Origin: an uncultured bacterium
GTDB taxonomy: Bacteria; Cyanobacteriota; Vampirovibrionia; Gastranaerophilales; Gastranaerophilaceae
Length of the DNA stretch: 16,043 bases
Direction of reading: 5' to 3'
NCBI GenBank assembly: GCA_949288685.1
Contig: CASELB010000147.1
Span: 1 to 16,043, forward strand
The notes under the pieces were generated by a model. That model did not search any database and was not told the DNA's origin. It saw nothing but the letters and a program-made list of their open reading frames with translations. Below, piece after piece: positions 1-6,732 of this stretch; within the stretch, counting starts at the first letter, position 1; every line of letters starts with the position of its first letter. Made by a program: the position numbers and the translations under genes.

Positions 1-126
1 AGGGGTAGTTGTGTATACCCTTGTACAAACGCCGCGTCTTTGAGGACATTCCATAAGAGCCGGCGATTTGGTTTTGTCTGTGAGCTTTTTACGTTCTGAG
101 CGCACAAGTTGGTTAATTGTAGGCAT
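1..126 (-). CDS. rpsL: 30S ribosomal protein S12, N-terminal part (runs off the left edge)
   Basis: This is the first 42 codons of ribosomal protein S12, a small-subunit protein at the decoding centre and normally the first gene of the str operon. The reverse strand reads MPTINQLVRSERKKLT, then KTKSPAL and CPQRRGVCTRVYTTTP without a break, and the CPQRRGVC core is diagnostic. The ATG at 126-124 is preceded by AGGAG about 6 nt upstream. The RSER-x-x-LT-x-KTKSPAL form recalls cyanobacterial S12 and is the best lineage clue here. The rest of the gene lies left of the window. It has its own promoter at 325-353 and a long leader, so it is probably transcribed separately from mntR upstream. Confidence 0.96.
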   Translation of the reverse strand, partial: MPTINQLVRSERKKLTDKTKSPALMECPQRRGVCTRVYTTTP

Positions 127-318
127 AATTTCTCCTTTTTACCTTTTATAATGTACATTACGACAGATTTTAAATAAGTTCTTTTGTATGAACTTTCCCG
201 TTTGTTATTAATACCGTCCAACTAAATGGATATGTTATTTCGGCTTTACAGCAAACCGGGCTTGCTATCTGTCCCCTTGAGCCGTCAAATCCGGCAAGAA
301 AATTTCGACTAAGGTGCT
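127..318 (-). promoter_or_regulatory. Long structured leader of the rpsL (str) transcript
   Basis: About 190 nt lie between the predicted start of transcription (~318) and the rpsL ATG. On the minus strand it can form a GCCG/CGGC hairpin (295-281), an AGCAA/TTGCT hairpin (266-250) and an AAGTTC/GAACTT hairpin (195-176). CCCGGTTTG (260-252) can also pair at long range with CAAACGGG (204-197), which competes with the second hairpin. Alternative pairing in the leader of a ribosomal-protein operon suggests autogenous control, but I cannot match it to a named RNA family. Confidence 0.4.
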
Positions 319-324
319 AACATG

Positions 325-353
325 ATTAAACACCGCGCAGAGTATAAAGTCAA
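325..353 (-). promoter_or_regulatory. Sigma-70-type promoter for rpsL
   Basis: On the minus strand, TTGACT (353-348) is followed after exactly 17 nt by TTTAAT (330-325). Each box matches the consensus at 5 of 6 positions. It lies between the end of mntR and the rpsL leader and predicts a start of transcription near 318. Confidence 0.6.
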
Positions 354-383
354 TATTTGTGTAGTTGAGTAATGATACAAAAG

Positions 384-803
384 TTAATCTTTTTCTTTGA
401 ATTTTGCAATGATGTCAGGATTTTGGTTCAAGAATTTGATATAAGATTTTAATTTATTGTAAACAATCGGAGATATAACGTGTTCAATACGGCAGGCATT
501 TTCTTCTGCTTCCCGGGGTGGGATATTAAGAATAACGGTAAAAAATTCCGTGAATGTTTTGTGTCGCGAAAGCACTTGTCTGGCGGCTTTTTTGCCTTTT
601 TCTGTGATTGTGACATCATTGTATTTAGAGTAATCTACAAGCCCGTCTTTTGCCAGCTTTTGTACCGCTTCCGAGACAGAGGCACGGCTTACATTAAGTT
701 TGCGTGCAATATCAATCGAACGTACTTTCCCCTCTGTATCTGCCAGGCTGTAAATGGTTTCTATATAGTCTTCAAGACTTGAAGATAATTTTTTTTGTGT
801 CAC
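384..803 (-). CDS. mntR: DtxR/MntR-family metal-dependent transcriptional regulator
   Basis: The 139-aa protein is a metalloregulator that would bind DNA when loaded with Mn(II) or Fe(II). Residues ~8-70 form the winged helix-turn-helix (EDYIETIY, then an IARKLNVSRASVSEAVQKL recognition region). The rest is the dimerisation and metal-binding domain. The length is close to B. subtilis MntR (142 aa), and there is no SH3-like third domain. By alignment from memory, the metal ligands are D12, E15, H81, C104, E107 and H108. D12 is MntR-like, whereas C104 in the CRIEH motif is DtxR-like. The start is GTG at 803, with AAGGAG 6 nt upstream. It lies 12 bp after mntP on the same strand, so regulator and exporter are probably co-transcribed. 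The family call is firm; the preferred metal is inferred from the neighbour. Confidence 0.88.
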   Translation of the reverse strand: MTQKKLSSSLEDYIETIYSLADTEGKVRSIDIARKLNVSRASVSEAVQKLAKDGLVDYSKYNDVTITEKGKKAARQVLSRHKTFTEFFTVILNIPPREAEENACRIEHVISPIVYNKLKSYIKFLNQNPDIIAKFKEKD

Positions 804-815
804 GCTTTACTCCTT

Positions 816-1361
816 TTATCCAATAAACAAGGCTTTAAAACCAAGTCCCAAAAGTATTAATCCGCCTGCAATTTCAAGATAGAATGCCGGAAATTTTTTA
901 AGAAAGAAACCGCCCCAGAAACCGAAAAGCGAGCTAAAGAAGGTAATGATACCTATTAATATTGACGGAATCATTATTCTGTTTCCGCACAGCAGCAGTG
1001 AAATGCCGGCAGAAAAAGCATCAATACTCGTGGCAACTGCTATCATAAATAAACATGACAGACAGAGACACTTTGGCTTCTTTTCTTCGTTATTAAATGC
1101 TTCTTTTATAAAACGTATCCCCAGATAGCCAAAGATTACGAATACGATTATGTTGGCAAAGCTCTGAATATATGTGTGCAGTATATTTGCAAAATAATAA
1201 CCGAATATCGGCATAAGGAATTGGAAAAATCCTGTAAATAGTGCAAGCAAAAGTGAACTTAACCGCTTTTGTTTGTCAATAACAAGTCCGTATGTAAATG
1301 AAACTACACAGGCATCAATTGAGAGAGCTATCGCTAACAGTATGACTTCTATTAAACTCAT
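816..1361 (-). CDS. mntP: Manganese efflux pump MntP (DUF204 family)
   Basis: The 181-aa integral membrane protein of about six helices would export Mn(II) across the inner membrane. The family's two internal repeats are visible: ALSIDACVVSF with D16, and ATSIDAFSAGI with D114. These correspond to the intramembrane aspartates of E. coli MntP (D16 and D118, from memory). The C-terminal EIAGGLILLGLGF also matches the family. The central loop carries a small cysteine cluster (KCLCLSC, ~98-103). The ATG at 1361 aligns with the family N-terminus and follows GGAAG, even though it lies 47 bp inside the 3' end of the DUF4127 gene. The overlap implies co-transcription and perhaps coupled translation. 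The sporulation protein YtaF belongs to the same superfamily, but the aspartate motifs and the adjacent DtxR-family gene favour MntP. Confidence 0.88.
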   Translation of the reverse strand: MSLIEVILLAIALSIDACVVSFTYGLVIDKQKRLSSLLLALFTGFFQFLMPIFGYYFANILHTYIQSFANIIVFVIFGYLGIRFIKEAFNNEEKKPKCLCLSCLFMIAVATSIDAFSAGISLLLCGNRIMIPSILIGIITFFSSLFGFWGGFFLKKFPAFYLEIAGGLILLGLGFKALFIG

Positions 1362-2721
1362 CTTTCACTTCCATTTCTATATTAACGTTTATTTCAAATA
1401 ATCTCATCCAGGGATAGTCAAAAGTACATTTAGGGGCAGGTATTTTTAAAAACTCAGCAGCTTTTTCTATATATGGCTGCATTTGGTTTGTAATATCCGC
1501 TGTTTCTTTTAAGGTTTGGCGAATGTTAGCCTGATATGCCCAGTCATCTAAAAATCTTGTAAGAACAAGTTTTTCGTACATTTTACGGTTTAGATTTTGT
1601 TGTCTGTAAACAAATTTAGTAATGCATAGCAGGCTGCCGGTTGTGTTTGCCGTTGTATTCCAGGCTGAATAGGCAATAAAGTTTTTATCTTTACCCTGAT
1701 TGAACAAAGTGTTTACAAATGCGTTGTCTGCTCCGTTTGCAAATCTTACATCTGCAATAATATAAGGTTTATCGGGCGGAATAAAATTGCCGTTAAAAGG
1801 TTCTGTATCAATTTTCATAACGATTTCGCCCTGATGTTCTTTAAAATTGTTAATTACAAGAATAATATCCGCATCTTTGTATGAGGTTAACTTAAAACCG
1901 GCAAGTTCTGCCTGCCTTATTACAGAGGTAGCAACCGAGACATCTTCATAGTTTGATATGAGATTTTTGGAATTTTCTTCCGTAAAAATCGGACAAATGG
2001 AAATATTTTTCTCAATGGTGCGTGCAAGCAGTGTAAGCGGAATTTCATCAGCGCCGGTTATGACGTCAGCACCTAGTTTTTGGAGTTCGTGCGCTTCATC
2101 AATATTAATTCCGTATTGTGCTGTATCATCTTTTGAGAAGATTAAGAGATTGAAAAATCCTTCTTGCTTCCATTTTAAATATAGTTTATTTATTTCAAAA
2201 TTTCGTTTTCTGGTACTAAGGTAATCATCAAGTACTGCAGCAGGAATAAGAGCGGCTGCATTGCGGCACTCTTTTGAATTTTCTCCGTACTTAGAGCGGG
2301 CAAAAGAATAATTAAATATTTTTTTTCCGTATTCAGCCCAGTACTCTTTTTCTTCAATATTTATATTATTGTTTGATATCCGCATTATACTTGAAAATGC
2401 AAAAATTTTGCCGGATTTGTTTTGGAGTACGGTTTTAAATTTTTCCAGCCGTGATTGAATTTCATTTATTGATAAATTTGAGCGCCTTGATGGAATAAGA
2501 CCGCCGTAGGCAATTGTATCCAGTGATAAAATTGTACAGTCAACAGCCGGTATATTATGGAGCCAGTCATATATTTTTTCGATATTTGCAGGCTTATTTA
2601 AGCCGCCAATAAATTCTTTGGGCGGAATAAAAAATTCCATACTTGTATCGCAGGCTGCAATGTCCGCAGGTAAAGAACAGCAGACAGGACGATTATCTAT
2701 TGGTATAAAACAAATCCTCAT
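1315..2721 (-). CDS. DUF4127 family protein, function unknown
   Basis: This 468-aa protein appears soluble; I see no signal peptide or membrane segment. It is recognised as DUF4127 from the N-terminal FIPIDNRPVC (residues 5-14), DTIAYGGLIPSR (~68-79), KDDTAQYG (~197-204) and GADEIPLTLLAR (~223-234). The conserved Asp/Arg-rich blocks look like an active site, but no biochemical role of the family is known to me. The ATG at 2721 fits the family N-terminus and has no Shine-Dalgarno sequence; an extended -10 box ends 6 nt before it. Its last 15 codons overlap the start of mntP, and mntR follows, so it heads an operon that is otherwise about manganese. A link to metal stress is inferred from context only. 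Confidence 0.85.
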   Translation of the reverse strand: MRICFIPIDNRPVCCSLPADIAACDTSMEFFIPPKEFIGGLNKPANIEKIYDWLHNIPAVDCTILSLDTIAYGGLIPSRRSNLSINEIQSRLEKFKTVLQNKSGKIFAFSSIMRISNNNINIEEKEYWAEYGKKIFNYSFARSKYGENSKECRNAAALIPAAVLDDYLSTRKRNFEINKLYLKWKQEGFFNLLIFSKDDTAQYGINIDEAHELQKLGADVITGADEIPLTLLARTIEKNISICPIFTEENSKNLISNYEDVSVATSVIRQAELAGFKLTSYKDADIILVINNFKEHQGEIVMKIDTEPFNGNFIPPDKPYIIADVRFANGADNAFVNTLFNQGKDKNFIAYSAWNTTANTTGSLLCITKFVYRQQNLNRKMYEKLVLTRFLDDWAYQANIRQTLKETADITNQMQPYIEKAAEFLKIPAPKCTFDYPWMRLFEINVNIEMEVKDEFNRSHTVSDSSLN

Positions 2722-2736
2722 AAAACTATTTTAACA
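2722..2736 (-). promoter_or_regulatory. Extended -10 promoter, probably giving a leaderless DUF4127-mntP-mntR mRNA
   Basis: Reading the minus strand towards the gene gives TGT, TAAAAT (2733-2728), 6 nt (AGTTTT), then the ATG at 2721. The TGn extension and the 6-nt distance place the expected transcription start on the A of the start codon. No -35 box better than TTAGAA is seen, as is common for extended -10 promoters. Confidence 0.45.
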
Positions 2737-2802
2737 AAATAAAAAATATTTTTCTAATATGTAAGTTTAGAGCAGCAATTTATTGTACGTTACTGCATAG
2801 AA

Positions 2803-2830
2803 TTGAATTTGCAATTTTATGTTGTAAAAT
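2803..2830 (+). promoter_or_regulatory. Predicted promoter of bioF-bioG-bioC
   Basis: TTGAAT (2803-2808) and TAAAAT (2825-2830) are separated by 16 nt, and transcription would start near 2837. The bioF ATG at 2873 follows an AGGAG at 2864-2868. The -10 box lies between the arms of the inverted repeat at 2810-2848. Confidence 0.4.
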
Positions 2831-2848
2831 GTTAAAGATAAAATTGCA
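2810..2848. promoter_or_regulatory. Candidate operator: 11-bp perfect inverted repeat over the bio promoter
   Basis: TGCAATTTTAT (2810-2820) and its exact reverse complement ATAAAATTGCA (2838-2848) are separated by 17 nt that contain the predicted -10 box. The layout (two distant arms bracketing the promoter) resembles BirA operators, which are dyads with a 14-16 bp gap, but the sequence is not the TTGTAAAC/TTGTTAAC type consensus. It could be a lineage-specific biotin operator. A hairpin role is less likely because the first arm would be upstream of the predicted transcript start. Confidence 0.45.
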
Positions 2849-2872
2849 CTATGTGATTAAAACAGGAGTAAT

Positions 2873-3991
2873 ATGAATAACTTTACCAGAACAATTAAGG
2901 ATATAAATTACAGATTTGATAAATATATAAACATTGATAATCGTGATTTATTAAATCTTTCATCAAATGATTACCTCGGATTAAGTACCAGAAAAGATTT
3001 GGTGGACGAGTTTTTAGAAACGGGTAAGAATTACTTTTTTTCTTCGGCATCTGCCAGATTATTGAGCGGAACGGAGACCATTTATAAAGATTTGGAAATC
3101 TTAATTGCGCAGATTTTTAATAAGGAAAAAGCGCTTTTGTTCAATACCGGATATCAATGCAATCTTGGTGTAATATCTGCTCTTAACGGTAAAGGTGACG
3201 TAGTATTTTCGGATAAGTTAAATCATGCAAGTATTATTGACGGTATGCGGCTTTCCGACGGTAATTTTTTCCGGTATAAGCATCTGGATTATGATAATTT
3301 AGAAATGCTGTTAATTAAACACAGAGAGAATTTTAAGAACGCTATAATCGTATCGGAGAGCGTATTTTCAATGGATGGTGATTGTGCGGATATTAAACGC
3401 CTTGTGGAATTGAAGAAAAAATATAACTGTAAATTAATGATAGATGAGGCACATGCATTTATGGCTGTAGATGATGATTTTGGCGGCGGAATTAGTAAAG
3501 GGTACGATGTCGATATCGTTACTGCAACATTTGGCAAAGCGCTTGCCTCGTTTGGCGCTTTTGTCGCCGCAGGCGAAGAAATTATAACAACTCTTATAAA
3601 CAAATCCCGTTCGTTTATTTTTTCAACGGCAATTCCGCCGGTTAATATAGCGTGGACATACTGGCTGCTTACTAATAAATCTGATTTAATAATGTCACAA
3701 AAGTCAAAACTCTTTAAAAATATTACGGAAACACAAAAATACTTGCGCGATATAAAAATTGAAACCCCGTCTGTGACGCAAATAATACCGATAATTTTGT
3801 ATGATACCGTTAGGACTGAAAGAGTTTGTGAGCAGCTTCAAAATCTCGGTTATTTTGTTCTGCCCATCCGTCCGCCGACTGTTCCGGAGGGAAGTTCCAG
3901 AATAAGAATTTCACTTACGGCAGAAACCACCCTTGAAGATATAAAACCATTGTTAGATAATATATCTGATGAACTTCAACTGGTTAAATAA
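2873..3991 (+). CDS. bioF: 8-amino-7-oxononanoate synthase
   Basis: A PLP enzyme that condenses pimeloyl-ACP (or -CoA) with L-alanine, releasing CO2, to make 8-amino-7-oxononanoate, the first step of biotin ring assembly. At 372 aa it is near the usual length. Visible features are SSNDYLGLS (~30-38), the glycine/serine-rich RLLSG (~62-66), NHAS with H118, DEAHAF with D191 and H194, the PLP-binding lysine K222 in TFGKALASFGAF, and RPPTVPEGSSRIRIS near the C-terminus. Other alpha-oxoamine synthases (KBL, SPT) are related, but the RPPTVP block and the neighbouring bioG and bioC settle the call. It is first in a three-gene cluster and overlaps bioG by 23 bp. bioA, bioD and bioB are not in the window. 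Confidence 0.93.
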   Translation: MNNFTRTIKDINYRFDKYINIDNRDLLNLSSNDYLGLSTRKDLVDEFLETGKNYFFSSASARLLSGTETIYKDLEILIAQIFNKEKALLFNTGYQCNLGVISALNGKGDVVFSDKLNHASIIDGMRLSDGNFFRYKHLDYDNLEMLLIKHRENFKNAIIVSESVFSMDGDCADIKRLVELKKKYNCKLMIDEAHAFMAVDDDFGGGISKGYDVDIVTATFGKALASFGAFVAAGEEIITTLINKSRSFIFSTAIPPVNIAWTYWLLTNKSDLIMSQKSKLFKNITETQKYLRDIKIETPSVTQIIPIILYDTVRTERVCEQLQNLGYFVLPIRPPTVPEGSSRIRISLTAETTLEDIKPLLDNISDELQLVK

Positions 3992-4574
3992 AAAGAATAA
4001 TACTGATTTAATAATATTTTTTAACGGATGGGGGATGGATGATTGTGTTGTCAGACATCTTGATGCCGGGAAGTTTGATATCTTAACTATTTGCGATTAC
4101 AATACTTTATCTCCGCTGCCGGATATTTTCGAATATAATAAGACTTATGTAATAGCCTGGTCTATGGGGGTTATGGTCGCAACAATGTATGATTGCAATC
4201 AAATCTCTTCTACAGCAATAAACGGGACACTTTTTCCGATAAGTACCGAATTTGGAATTAATCCCAGAGTTTATAAATTAATGGAGATGAATTTTGATGA
4301 TGCATCCTGCAAAAAATTTATTGCAAATATGTTTGATGAAATCCCTGCAGGATTTACTTTCCCAAAACGGAGTATAGAAAATCAAAAAACTGAACTTACC
4401 GCATTGAAGGCGTATAAGTCCAATGAAAGTTATAAATACAATCGTGTTATTGTAAGCAGTAATGATAAAATAATCCCTGCAAAATCTCAGCTTAATTATT
4501 GGAAAACTCCTGAAGTTATTGTAAGCGGTCATTGCCCGTTTTTTGAATATAAAAAATGGGAAGAATTGTTATGA
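3969..4574 (+). CDS. bioG: Pimeloyl-[ACP] methyl ester esterase, BioG type (DUF452)
   Basis: An alpha/beta hydrolase that removes the methyl group from pimeloyl-ACP methyl ester, ending chain elongation and releasing the substrate of BioF. It replaces the unrelated BioH. In its 201 aa the oxyanion-side FFNGWGMD (17-24), the nucleophile elbow AWSMGV with S65, D166 in SSNDKIIP and H188 in SGHCPF form a plausible catalytic triad. S65 is also the position I recall for the Haemophilus enzyme. The start at 3969 overlaps the 3' end of bioF and has only a weak ribosome site, so translation is probably coupled. The stop codon overlaps the bioC start as ATGA. Confidence 0.9.
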   Translation: MNFNWLNKKNNTDLIIFFNGWGMDDCVVRHLDAGKFDILTICDYNTLSPLPDIFEYNKTYVIAWSMGVMVATMYDCNQISSTAINGTLFPISTEFGINPRVYKLMEMNFDDASCKKFIANMFDEIPAGFTFPKRSIENQKTELTALKAYKSNESYKYNRVIVSSNDKIIPAKSQLNYWKTPEVIVSGHCPFFEYKKWEELL

Positions 4575-5260
4575 CATTACTAAAATCACGATTTAAAAAA
4601 AGTTTAGAAACGTATAAAAACAGCGCGGTTGTCCAGAAAATAATGGCAAAAAATCTCGCCGGGCTGTTAGAGGGCAGATATTACAATTCTATATTAGAAA
4701 TTGGCTGCGGATGCGGTTTCCTCACTGAAATATGTACACAAAACCTTGTGTATAAACGCTATATAGCCAATGATATTATTCCTGAATGTTCGGAGTATGT
4801 TAAGAAAATTGACGCCGGTATAGAGTTTTTACCGGGAAATATCAAAGAAATAGCATTAAACGGCAGATATGACCTGATACTCTCAAATGCAGTCCTACAG
4901 TGGGTAAAAGAGCCGCATATTCTTGTTGAAAAACTTAAAGAAAATCTTAATGCCGGCGGAGTTATTGCCTTTTCGACTTTTGGCAGCAGAAATTTTTATG
5001 AAATTAAAGAAATTTTCGGTATAGGAATTGAATACCCGGTGTATAGCGGGGTGGTGAGAGAAGATATTACGGAAATAGAATTTCCCTCTCTTGCAGAGCT
5101 GCTGAAGCATATAAAACAAACCGGCGTGAATGCGATTACAAATTATACACTCACACGCGGCAAATTAAAAGAACTTGAAACTAAATATATAAATCGTTTT
5201 GGAAAAATAAAATTGACGTATAATCCTGTATACGTTTTAATAAAAAAAATCGGGAATTAA
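4571..5260 (+). CDS. bioC: Malonyl-[ACP] O-methyltransferase
   Basis: A SAM-dependent methyltransferase that methylates malonyl-ACP, disguising it so that fatty-acid synthesis can build the pimeloyl chain. It is 229 aa from the ATG at 4571. That start is preferred over an in-frame ATG at 4556 because it has GGGAAG 8 nt upstream and forms an ATGA overlap with the bioG stop. The BioC-like N-terminus RFKKSLETYKNSAVVQ is followed by SAM-binding motif I ILEIGCGCGF (~41-50), and LILSNAVLQWV is the BioC signature that distinguishes it from generic methyltransferases. With BioG and BioF this forms the complete module from malonyl-ACP to 8-amino-7-oxononanoate, apart from the fatty-acid enzymes. Its stop codon lies in the terminator hairpin. 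Confidence 0.9.
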   Translation: MTLLKSRFKKSLETYKNSAVVQKIMAKNLAGLLEGRYYNSILEIGCGCGFLTEICTQNLVYKRYIANDIIPECSEYVKKIDAGIEFLPGNIKEIALNGRYDLILSNAVLQWVKEPHILVEKLKENLNAGGVIAFSTFGSRNFYEIKEIFGIGIEYPVYSGVVREDITEIEFPSLAELLKHIKQTGVNAITNYTLTRGKLKELETKYINRFGKIKLTYNPVYVLIKKIGN

Positions 5261-5273
5261 TCCCGATTTTTTT
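5242..5273. terminator. Bidirectional intrinsic terminator between bioC and the hydrogenase
   Basis: ATCGGGA (5249-5255) and TCCCGAT (5261-5267) form a stem with a 5-nt loop, flanked by a run of A on the left and of T on the right. It therefore works on both strands. The bioC stop codon (5258-5260) is inside the loop, and the hydrogenase stop codon (5274-5272) abuts the T-run, so two convergent genes share one compact terminator. Confidence 0.85.
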
Positions 5274-6732
5274 ATTCTTTTCTTTCTAAATCCTTACTTT
5301 CATCAAGCAGAGTTTTAAGTTCTTTTTTAGCCACCCGCGGAATGTTAATGGTTGCATTACCGCCGATACAGCCGCCCTCGCAGCACATAACTTCTACAAG
5401 GTTACAGCCCGGACAGCTCTTGTCTTTTGCAAATTTTTTCAAATCCTTTGCCGTTTCTTTAGTCAAACCGCTTATTATATAAGGTTTAACTTCTTCAGGA
5501 TTCTTACATACAGATTTTACTGCATCTGCAACGCCTGATGTTACGCCGAAATTCCGTCCTTGCTTAGAACTTTCTGTTTCAAATTTATCTTCTTCGCATT
5601 CAGTAATTTCAATACGTTTTGCAATAAATAAGGCTCCAAGTTCTTCATAAGTCATAACGTAATCGACATTCGGGTTTTCCATTGATTCCTTACGTTTTGC
5701 AACACACGGGCTGACAAATACCGTAATAGCGTCAGGATATTGTTTTTTAACAATTTCTGCAATGTAGTAAAGCGGTGTTCCTGTAGTTGAACGGAATTCT
5801 TTTATTTCCGGCAGGTGTTTTTTGACAAACTGGTTGTAGCCTGCACAACAGGATGTAGTCATAAACGGGGCACCGTTTTCCATTCTTTCTTCAAATTCTT
5901 TTGCCTCGTTGATTGTAGTAATATCGGCACCCTGTGCGACTTCAAAAACTTCGCTAAAACCGGCTTTTTTCATTGCTGATTTTAACTGGTAAATAGAGCC
6001 AGGTAATTGACCGATGATAGAAGGTGCAACCATTGCGATTACTTTTTTAGAGCCGCTTTTTATATATTTAAGAATATCAATAATCTGGCTCTTTTCGTGT
6101 ACGGCGCCGAACGGGCAGGCTGCAACGCACTTGCCGCAAGAAATACACTGTTCAAAGTCAATTCTTGTAATGCCGTTTTCGTCTTTTTGAATAGCACCGA
6201 CAGGGCAAGCGTCTTCGCAAGGCACTGCCAGTTTAACAATAGCATTGTACGGGCAGGCATTCATACACATTTTACAGCTTTTGCATTTGCTGCCGTCAAT
6301 TTTTGATTTGCCGTCAACCATTTCAATTGCGCCAAATTTGCATGCAGCCTGGCACGGACGTGCAACACAGCCTTTGCAAAGGTCGGTTACGTATATCCGG
6401 CTGGGTACACAGCCGGCGCAGGCTGCATCAAGAACAGTTAACGGGTTTTCGTCAACTTTTTCTCTTTTAACAGCTTCTTTTGCATATTCTGACAAAAGTT
6501 TGTATTCAATATCATCTTCAAGAGCAAAGCCTAAACCGGCTTTTACTCTTTCTTTTAGAATAGCTCTTTCTTTATAAATACAACATCTGTAAGGTACATC
6601 TGCACCTTTGGGTCTCATATCATAAGGTATTAAGCGTGTACGTTCTTCAAAATTATCAGAAAAAAACGCTTCAATAATTCTTGCTAAAATCTCTTTCTTT
6701 AAGTGTATTGATTGACTGTTATTATTTCCCAT
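5272..6732 (-). CDS. [FeFe]-hydrogenase, group B-like, with ferredoxin-type [4Fe-4S] domains
   Basis: A 486-aa iron-only hydrogenase that would make or oxidise H2 with ferredoxin-type partners. The N-terminal ~100 residues have no clear domain. Residues 105-206 hold 16 cysteines, including CxxCxxxxC-x3-C from 119 and two CxxCxxCxxxCP motifs (150-160 and 196-206), enough for about four [4Fe-4S] clusters. The H-cluster domain follows: L1 TSCCAGY (293-299; ligand C296, proton-relay C295), L2 SPCVAK (C343) and L3 EVMCCEGGC (C451, C455). All four ligands are kept. L1 has Ala for the usual Pro, L2 has Ser for Met and L3 has CC for AC, which fits group B (B1/B3) rather than the best-studied group A enzymes. 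There is no signal peptide, so it is cytoplasmic. It overlaps the [2Fe-2S] gene by 11 bp. Maturases HydE, HydF and HydG are not in the window. Confidence 0.9.
   Translation of the reverse strand: MGNNNSQSIHLKKEILARIIEAFFSDNFEERTRLIPYDMRPKGADVPYRCCIYKERAILKERVKAGLGFALEDDIEYKLLSEYAKEAVKREKVDENPLTVLDAACAGCVPSRIYVTDLCKGCVARPCQAACKFGAIEMVDGKSKIDGSKCKSCKMCMNACPYNAIVKLAVPCEDACPVGAIQKDENGITRIDFEQCISCGKCVAACPFGAVHEKSQIIDILKYIKSGSKKVIAMVAPSIIGQLPGSIYQLKSAMKKAGFSEVFEVAQGADITTINEAKEFEERMENGAPFMTTSCCAGYNQFVKKHLPEIKEFRSTTGTPLYYIAEIVKKQYPDAITVFVSPCVAKRKESMENPNVDYVMTYEELGALFIAKRIEITECEEDKFETESSKQGRNFGVTSGVADAVKSVCKNPEEVKPYIISGLTKETAKDLKKFAKDKSCPGCNLVEVMCCEGGCIGGNATINIPRVAKKELKTLLDESKDLERKE

Noticed and set aside
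480..782. 100-codon plus-strand open frame
   Set aside because: It lies entirely antisense to the mntR-type gene, whose protein has clear family motifs; this frame has none.
2810..2848. Direct assignment of the bio inverted repeat to BirA
   Set aside because: The arms do not match the TTGTAAAC or TTGTTAAC type consensus and the gap is 17 rather than 14-16, so only 'candidate operator' is claimed.
4556..4570. Upstream ATG as the start of bioC
   Set aside because: It has no ribosome site and would add five residues not typical of BioC; the ATG at 4571 has GGGAAG and the ATGA overlap.
6007..6577. Overlapping open frames on both strands within the hydrogenase gene
   Set aside because: They are shadows of the cysteine-rich ferredoxin region and show no recognisable protein features.
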